This document shows, one piece after another, positions 59,867 through 64,000 of a stretch of 64,000 nucleotides of DNA (its first letter is position 1; every line of letters begins with the position of its first letter). The position numbers and the translations under genes were made by a program. The DNA comes from Enterococcus mediterraneensis (GTDB lineage Bacteria; Bacillota; Bacilli; Lactobacillales; Enterococcaceae): the NCBI RefSeq assembly GCF_900604485.1, contig NZ_UWOP01000001.1, positions 1,692,369 through 1,756,368 on the forward strand, read 5' to 3'. Under the pieces are notes generated by a model. That model was not told where the DNA came from. It saw only the letters and a list, made by a program, of their open reading frames with translations, and searched no databases.

Positions 59867-61093
59867 ATGAAATTCGTTGGTATCGTTGGTTCCGCCGCAG
59901 AAGTTTCTTATAATCGATATCTGCTGCAATATATCAAAAAACAATTTAAACCGCTGTTTGATTTAGAAATTTTAGAGATCAAGGATATCCCTTTGTTCAA
60001 CCAAAGCGATGATCAAACAAATACGCAAAAGATCCAGCGTTTGAACACGAAAATCAAAGGAGCAGACGGTGTGATCATTGCAACACCGGAACACAACCAT
60101 ACGATCCCCGCCGCATTGAAAAGTGTGCTGGAATGGCTTTCTTTCAAGATCCATCCTTTGGAAAACAAACCGGTGATGATCGTAGGGGCATCTTATTATG
60201 ACCAAGGTTCTTCCCGTGCGCAGCTGCACTTGCGACAAATCCTTGATGCGCCAGGAGTCAATGCCTTAGTTTTTCCTGGAAATGAATTTTTATTGGGCAA
60301 GGTCAAAGAAGCCTTCGATGAAGAAAACAACTTGAAAGATCCTAGTACTGTACAGTTTTTAGGAAGTACTCTTGCGAAATTCGTCCAATTTGTCAAAGTC
60401 GTCAGTGTACTGGAAGGACCAAAACCACAAGCCGCTCCAGAGGATTTGTATGCTACTGGTACGATCGACACTACTATCGAAGGTGTCGATATGACTGCCG
60501 ATGATTGGGTAGAGCAAGCCGCGGAAGCTGTCCATGCTGTCGAAGGTAAAGCCTATGTCAAACTGGATCGCGGGATCTTGACGGTAGATCAGTTGAATTA
60601 CTTCTTGAAATCTATGCCGATGGAATTGACTTATGCAGACAGCAACAATCAATTTCTGTACTACAATAAAACCAAACCAGCAGAAGAAATGCTGGCGCCT
60701 CGTGTTCCTGGACAACCCGGCAACCCATTGGCAAAATGCCATCCGGAAAAATCCTACAAAAATGTCAGCTGGGTGATTTCTCAGCTGCGCTCTGGTGCAC
60801 AGGATGTCGTTCGGGTACATGTACCAAAACATATGCCTGAAAAATACATCGTTCATAATTACCAAGCGATGCATGATGAAGAAGGAAACTATGTAGGGAT
60901 CAATGAATACATTTTAGATTTCAAACCGATCGTTGAATGGTACTTGAACCAAACCGGTCAAAAATTAGTGGGTGATGTTGACGCGGTCTCCGGTGCGACT
61001 TCGAAACAAGAAAAAGTCGATGTGGTCTCTGGCGCTACTTCCAAACAAGAAGCTCCTGTCGATGCAGTTTCCAGCGCCTCTGTCAAAGGATAG
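59867..61093 (+). CDS. FMN reductase-PAS fusion with tandem flavinylation tail
   Basis: 408 residues in three parts. Residues 1-180 are an NADPH_FMN_red domain ([20 protein letters not shown]). After a linker, about 240-368 form a PAS_10-type domain as in DUF438 proteins ([59 protein letters not shown]). Residues 372-405 carry D-x-x-S-G-A-T at Asp372 and Asp385 and a degenerate DAVSSAS at Asp399. These match sites to which ApbE attaches FMN to Thr. It is probably a self-contained electron-transfer protein loaded by the neighbouring ApbE. No signal peptide. Confidence 0.8.
   Translation: MKFVGIVGSAAEVSYNRYLLQYIKKQFKPLFDLEILEIKDIPLFNQSDDQTNTQKIQRLNTKIKGADGVIIATPEHNHTIPAALKSVLEWLSFKIHPLENKPVMIVGASYYDQGSSRAQLHLRQILDAPGVNALVFPGNEFLLGKVKEAFDEENNLKDPSTVQFLGSTLAKFVQFVKVVSVLEGPKPQAAPEDLYATGTIDTTIEGVDMTADDWVEQAAEAVHAVEGKAYVKLDRGILTVDQLNYFLKSMPMELTYADSNNQFLYYNKTKPAEEMLAPRVPGQPGNPLAKCHPEKSYKNVSWVISQLRSGAQDVVRVHVPKHMPEKYIVHNYQAMHDEEGNYVGINEYILDFKPIVEWYLNQTGQKLVGDVDAVSGATSKQEKVDVVSGATSKQEAPVDAVSSASVKG
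60980..61082 (+). repeat. Three tandem flavinylation-type motifs
   Basis: [20 protein letters not shown] and [10 protein letters not shown] are encoded 13-14 codons apart. The first two keep the D-x-x-S-G-A-T consensus with Thr378 and Thr391 as acceptors; the third has Ser in place of Gly. The DNA copies are similar, pointing to tandem duplication. Confidence 0.75.
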
Positions 61094-61121
61094 TAAATGA
61101 CTGTGAGATAAGTGCAAACTA

Positions 61122-61184
61122 AGATATCTGAACGAGATATGCAGCGTGTTTTAAGCGTGATGCAGTTCGTTCAGATATCTTTTT
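61122..61184 (+). terminator. Rho-independent terminator of the flavin operon
   Basis: AGATATCTGAACGA (61122-61135) pairs with TCGTTCAGATATCT (61167-61180), followed by TTTT. The 31-nt loop is long. Confidence 0.75.
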
Positions 61185-61380
61185 CTTACGGTGTCGTACT
61201 GTTATCTTGCTGATAGGGTGAGAAAATATTTTGACTAAAAAGCAATAATCAAACAGCCTGTTTCTATCAAGGAGCTTAGAGATAATTCGTGACGTTTGCT
61301 GTTAGGTGGCCACTATAGTAGAGTAATTGATAGAGAGACAATTGTTAGGAAGTTAAATACAAGGGAGGACCAGAATCACA

Positions 61381-61890
61381 ATGAAAATCACGCAACTATC
61401 GATCGATACGTTAAAACGAGCGCAGGAACGATTGGAAGAGACATTGGAGCAGATGACTGCGGAAGAAGCGAATACCATGCCGGCGCCGTTGATCAAATCT
61501 GTTACTTGGTTGTTCTGGCATACTGCGCGCGAGCTTGACATGCAGATTTCCGATCTTAAAGGAACAGAATCTTTGTGGTTAACTGCTGGATGGAGTGAAA
61601 AATTTGATTTAGACCTGCCAGATGATACGGAAGAATGGCATCATACACCGGAAGAAGCTGCAAAAGTCGTCGTGAAAGACAAACAATTGTTGTCGGATTA
61701 TTTGTCTGCCAGTGTAGATTTTACGATTGAGTATTTAGAAAACATGGACGAAGAAAGTCTTGATGAAGTGATCGATGAAAATTGGACACCGCCTGTTACC
61801 CGCCATGTCCGGATCGTTTCTGTGATCGATGATGCGGTGATGCATTCAGGTCAAGCGGTTTATACAAGAAGACTGGTTATTGGAAAATAA
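61381..61890 (+). CDS. DinB-superfamily protein
   Basis: 169 residues, ATG 61381 behind GGGAGGACC. Four-helix layout with candidate metal-binding His in TWLFWHTARELDMQI and DDAVMHSGQAVYTRRL, as in DinB_2/YfiT-like proteins. These are often thiol-dependent transferases or hydrolases; no specific activity can be named. It stands alone and is followed by a terminator at 61928-61960. Confidence 0.75.
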   Translation: MKITQLSIDTLKRAQERLEETLEQMTAEEANTMPAPLIKSVTWLFWHTARELDMQISDLKGTESLWLTAGWSEKFDLDLPDDTEEWHHTPEEAAKVVVKDKQLLSDYLSASVDFTIEYLENMDEESLDEVIDENWTPPVTRHVRIVSVIDDAVMHSGQAVYTRRLVIGK

Positions 61891-61927
61891 CTAACCAACA
61901 GATGATTGATAGGACTCTTAAAATAAA

Positions 61928-61960
61928 GCAGAGGTGTTGCTAAGATGCCTCTGTTTTTTT
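61928..61960 (+). terminator. Rho-independent terminator
   Basis: GCAGAGG pairs with CCTCTG around a 13-nt loop, followed by seven or more T. Confidence 0.75.
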
Positions 61961-62167
61961 AGATGCATTTGTTAGATTGAAAGTTGCTTTGGCTTGAGGA
62001 AATCATTAAAAAAATTTTATCAGTAATTTTGAAGGCAACAGTTTTTGTAAAAGAATGGAAAAGTCTTGTAGTAAAAGGATTTTCCAGCTATCATTCAGTG
62101 TGATAGTAGGACTAGCAAAAATACGTGAACTAGTGTGAAAGCAAAAACTCAAAAAGGGAGCAAAACC

Positions 62168-62908
62168 ATGAGAAACATCAAATTGACTATCGAATACGAT
62201 GGCAAAAGATATCTAGGCTGGCAACGGCTAGGGGATTCTGAGAAAACGATCCAAGGGAAAATCGAGAGTGTTTTAATGCAAATGACTGGCGAACAAATCG
62301 AGATCATCGGTTCTGGTCGCACAGACGGCGGGACTCACGCAAGAGGTCAAGTTGCTAATTTCAAAACAACTAATACGATGGAAACAGCACGGATGCTGGA
62401 TTTTATGAATCATCATCTTCCCCGAGACATCGTCATCAAAAAAGTAGAGGAAGCGGGGGAAAGGTTTCACGCCCGCTATAATGCGACAGGAAAAAAATAC
62501 AGCTATTACATTTGGAATGATCCGATTCCGACTGCATTGTATCGAAATTACAGCTTCCATTATCCACAAGAGCTGGACATGGAAAAAATGCAGACAGCTT
62601 GCGAAAAACTGATGGGAACACATGATTTTATCGGTTTTTCCGCTTTGAAAAAAAGCAAAAAATCAACTGTCCGTACGCTCAAGGAGCTTTCTATCCAGCA
62701 AGAAGGAAGTATGCTTCATTTTACATTTGTAGGCGACGGTTTCTTATACAAAATGGTGAGGATCATCATGGGAACCCTGTTGGATATTGGATCAGGAAAA
62801 CTGCCTTTGGAAACTATTGACGAATTGTTTGAGAAAAAAGTTCGAAAAGCCGCGGGAGAAACGGTACCTGCCCAAGGATTGTTTCTTGATGAAGTATACT
62901 ACCATTGA
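62168..62908 (+). CDS. truA: tRNA pseudouridine synthase, TruA family
   Basis: ATG 62168 (behind AAAGGGAG; earlier GTG 62135 lacks one) gives 246 residues. The catalytic loop is GSGRTDGGTHARGQV with Asp53. Canonical TruA has GRTDAGVHA, so the two positions after the catalytic Asp differ. Other marks are YDGKRYLGWQR, FHARYNATGKKYSYYIW and GDGFLYKMVRIIMGTLLDIG. It converts uridines 38-40 of tRNA anticodon arms to pseudouridine. The variant loop suggests the divergent second TruA-type copy found in some Firmicutes; whether another copy exists cannot be seen here. Confidence 0.88.
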   Translation: MRNIKLTIEYDGKRYLGWQRLGDSEKTIQGKIESVLMQMTGEQIEIIGSGRTDGGTHARGQVANFKTTNTMETARMLDFMNHHLPRDIVIKKVEEAGERFHARYNATGKKYSYYIWNDPIPTALYRNYSFHYPQELDMEKMQTACEKLMGTHDFIGFSALKKSKKSTVRTLKELSIQQEGSMLHFTFVGDGFLYKMVRIIMGTLLDIGSGKLPLETIDELFEKKVRKAAGETVPAQGLFLDEVYYH

Positions 62909-63001
62909 GTAAAAATAGAGTAAAAATAGTCTGGTGAAAACGGGCATAGTGTAGCAATGATTATTGAATCAAGCAGAAGAAAAAGTGACATACACGTATA
63001 A

Positions 63002-63079
63002 AAAAAGAGACTTTTGCAGCAGGTTTTGGCAGCTGATTTTTATTGGCTGTCGAAACTGTTATACAATAAGTCTCTTTTT
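63002..63079 (+). terminator. Long structured terminator-like hairpin
   Basis: AAAAAGAGACTT (63002-63013) pairs with AAGTCTCTTTTT (63068-63079). The 54-nt interior holds a second imperfect stem (CAGGTTTTGGCAGC with GGCTGTCGAAACTG). It ends the truA transcript; the compound fold is unusual for a simple terminator. Confidence 0.55.
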
Positions 63080-63131
63080 AATAGGAAAAATCACTGGTGG
63101 GGTAAAAATTTTTAGGCAGTTTAGATGTCCG

Positions 63132-63341
63132 TCACCACTCAAAATCCTCTAGTGATTCTTCTAATTGAGCGATCTGATCTTGCAGTGATTGGATCTCTTC
63201 TTTGATTTCTTCAAGAGTCGCGCCGCTTGTACTGTAGCCTTTATAATAGGCGGTCATATAATCATTATCTTCCAGACGCTGCAGGCGGTCTCTTAATTGA
63301 CCCAGTGTTTCCAAGTCGCGTTCGTAATTGATCTCGTCCAT
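63132..63341 (-). CDS. Small coiled-coil protein, unknown
   Basis: 69 residues, ATG 63341 behind AAAGGAG. Two amphipathic helices (LETLGQLRDRLQRLEDNDYM and LEEIKEEIQSLQDQIAQLEE) around a YYKGYSTSGAT turn suggest a helical hairpin. It follows the gene at 63936 by about 19 nt in the same direction, so the pair is probably one operon. No family recognised. Confidence 0.55.
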   Translation of the reverse strand: MDEINYERDLETLGQLRDRLQRLEDNDYMTAYYKGYSTSGATLEEIKEEIQSLQDQIAQLEESLEDFEW

Positions 63342-63360
63342 TTTAAAGCTCCTTTCTGAA

Positions 63361-63936
63361 CTAAGCCAAGGCGTTGGGACTGGCTAGTTGAGGACCTTTG
63401 CCTTCACGAGCCAGTACCCAATCATCGTTGTCCCACATTTCAGTTTTGCGGCGGCCGTGGAAATAGTCCCAACGAGAGTCGATCTCCATTTCGATGAGTT
63501 TACCATTTGGACCTAAAGTTACCCAGTTGTAACTGCCGTTCGAATGACCAAACTTGATCCAAAGTACAGGAAATTGCTGGGTCCGTCCAGTATCATCCAC
63601 AAATTCTCGTTGTTGTCTTTCGATACGGATGAATGATAATTGACGAGCATAACTGCGGTTAGTTTGGGAAAAGATTTTTTTCGCGATTTCTTTTGCGCGA
63701 TCAGGCGCAAGAAGCTTGCCTTCAGGAACTTCAGTTAAATTCTTTAGGCTGACTAATGTGTCTTGCTGAAAGACGGCAATAATTCGCGGACCGTTATAAA
63801 TGAACGCACCATCTTTTTGATATCGCAAAATCGTCACTGGCTGTTGGTTTCTGACTTCAGTGGTTTCTTCGGTTAACCGGTAATCTTCTGGAATTGTAAT
63901 GATTCCTTTGATAAATGCTTCCTTGTTCATGGTCAT
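63361..63936 (-). CDS. Hypothetical 191-aa protein
   Basis: ATG 63936 (behind AAGAAAGAAGA; ATG 63930 is an alternative). It has no signal peptide or membrane span. Segments such as EGKLLAPDRAKEIAKKIFSQ, RIERQQREFVDDTGRTQQFP and SNGSYNWVTLGPNGKLIEME suggest an alpha/beta fold with a late beta-rich part, but I recognise no family. It starts 14 nt after the stop of a gene entering from the right edge. Confidence 0.55.
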   Translation of the reverse strand: MTMNKEAFIKGIITIPEDYRLTEETTEVRNQQPVTILRYQKDGAFIYNGPRIIAVFQQDTLVSLKNLTEVPEGKLLAPDRAKEIAKKIFSQTNRSYARQLSFIRIERQQREFVDDTGRTQQFPVLWIKFGHSNGSYNWVTLGPNGKLIEMEIDSRWDYFHGRRKTEMWDNDDWVLAREGKGPQLASPNALA

Positions 63937-63950
63937 TCTTCTTTCTTGTT

Positions 63951-64000
63951 TTAGTGTCCTAGTTTTTGGATACTTTTGATAAAAATCTCTTGTTCTTCTT
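63951..64000 (-). CDS. C-terminal end of a gene entering from the right
   Basis: On the reverse strand a frame reads EEQEIFIKSIQKLGH and stops at TAA (63951-63953), 14 nt before the next start. The close spacing supports the end of a real gene in the same operon; too short to identify. Confidence 0.4.
   Translation of the reverse strand, partial: EEQEIFIKSIQKLGH

Overview
The window is a low-GC Firmicute chromosome segment, most likely Enterococcus faecium or a very close relative. The reasons are the ebpR-ebpABC-srtC pilus locus with its LPxTG-type pilins, a VanR/VanS-like two-component system next to a VanY-like D,D-carboxypeptidase (the ddcRSY arrangement), the htrA/rlmH neighbourhood, and many sucrose and mannose-family PTS genes. 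This species call is inference from gene content; no 16S or marker search was possible.

Layout. 1-5.5 kb is the integrase end of an integrative element: the N-terminus of a tyrosine integrase running off the left edge, an XRE-type regulator, an excisionase-like protein, a replication-organizer-like protein and a conjugation membrane protein that may be split by a frameshift. 5.5-10.5 kb is accessory and heavily decayed DNA. It holds iteron-like repeats, hairpins, an XRE/lipoprotein pair with matching operators, and the remains of an AAA ATPase plus D12-class adenine methyltransferase module. 10.5-20.1 kb is the pilus locus (regulator, tip, minor and major pilins, class C sortase). 20.1-22.8 kb holds a dead hemolysin-III gene, a remnant paralogous to the lipoprotein at 7.4 kb, and an IS3-family insertion. 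A 21-nt repeat is shared in inverted orientation by 222-242 and 22605-22625.

23-31 kb is mostly ordinary chromosome: a YxeA-like protein, an unknown membrane/secreted coiled-coil pair, a CYP152-like P450, a ytpP-like thioredoxin, a universal stress protein, ytpR, htrA, a cluster of DnaA-box-like sequences, and rlmH. 31-36.3 kb downstream of rlmH looks like an insertion hotspot: a DUF960 protein, a truncated RadC/JAB stub, an XRE regulator with three matching operators, and a glucose-family PTS with a putative TIM-barrel partner. 37-44.6 kb is a LevR-type, sigma-54-dependent mannose-family PTS operon with two SIS-domain deglycase-like enzymes, resembling fructoselysine/glucoselysine (Amadori product) utilisation. 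Its -24/-12 promoter lies inside a terminator-like palindrome.

45-49.7 kb carries a tRNA-Gln(CUG), an MGMT-like protein and the scrA-scrB/scrR sucrose genes. 49.9-57 kb has an MFS transporter, a TetR regulator with operators, an acetyltransferase, ddcRSY with 11-bp-phased VanR-like boxes, a DUF4767 lipoprotein and a frameshifted isochorismatase gene. 57.5-61.1 kb is a flavin-redox cluster: a PPOX-like protein, ApbE, an FMN reductase, and a reductase-PAS fusion ending in tandem flavinylation-type motifs. 61.3-64 kb holds a DinB-like protein, truA and two uncharacterised genes.
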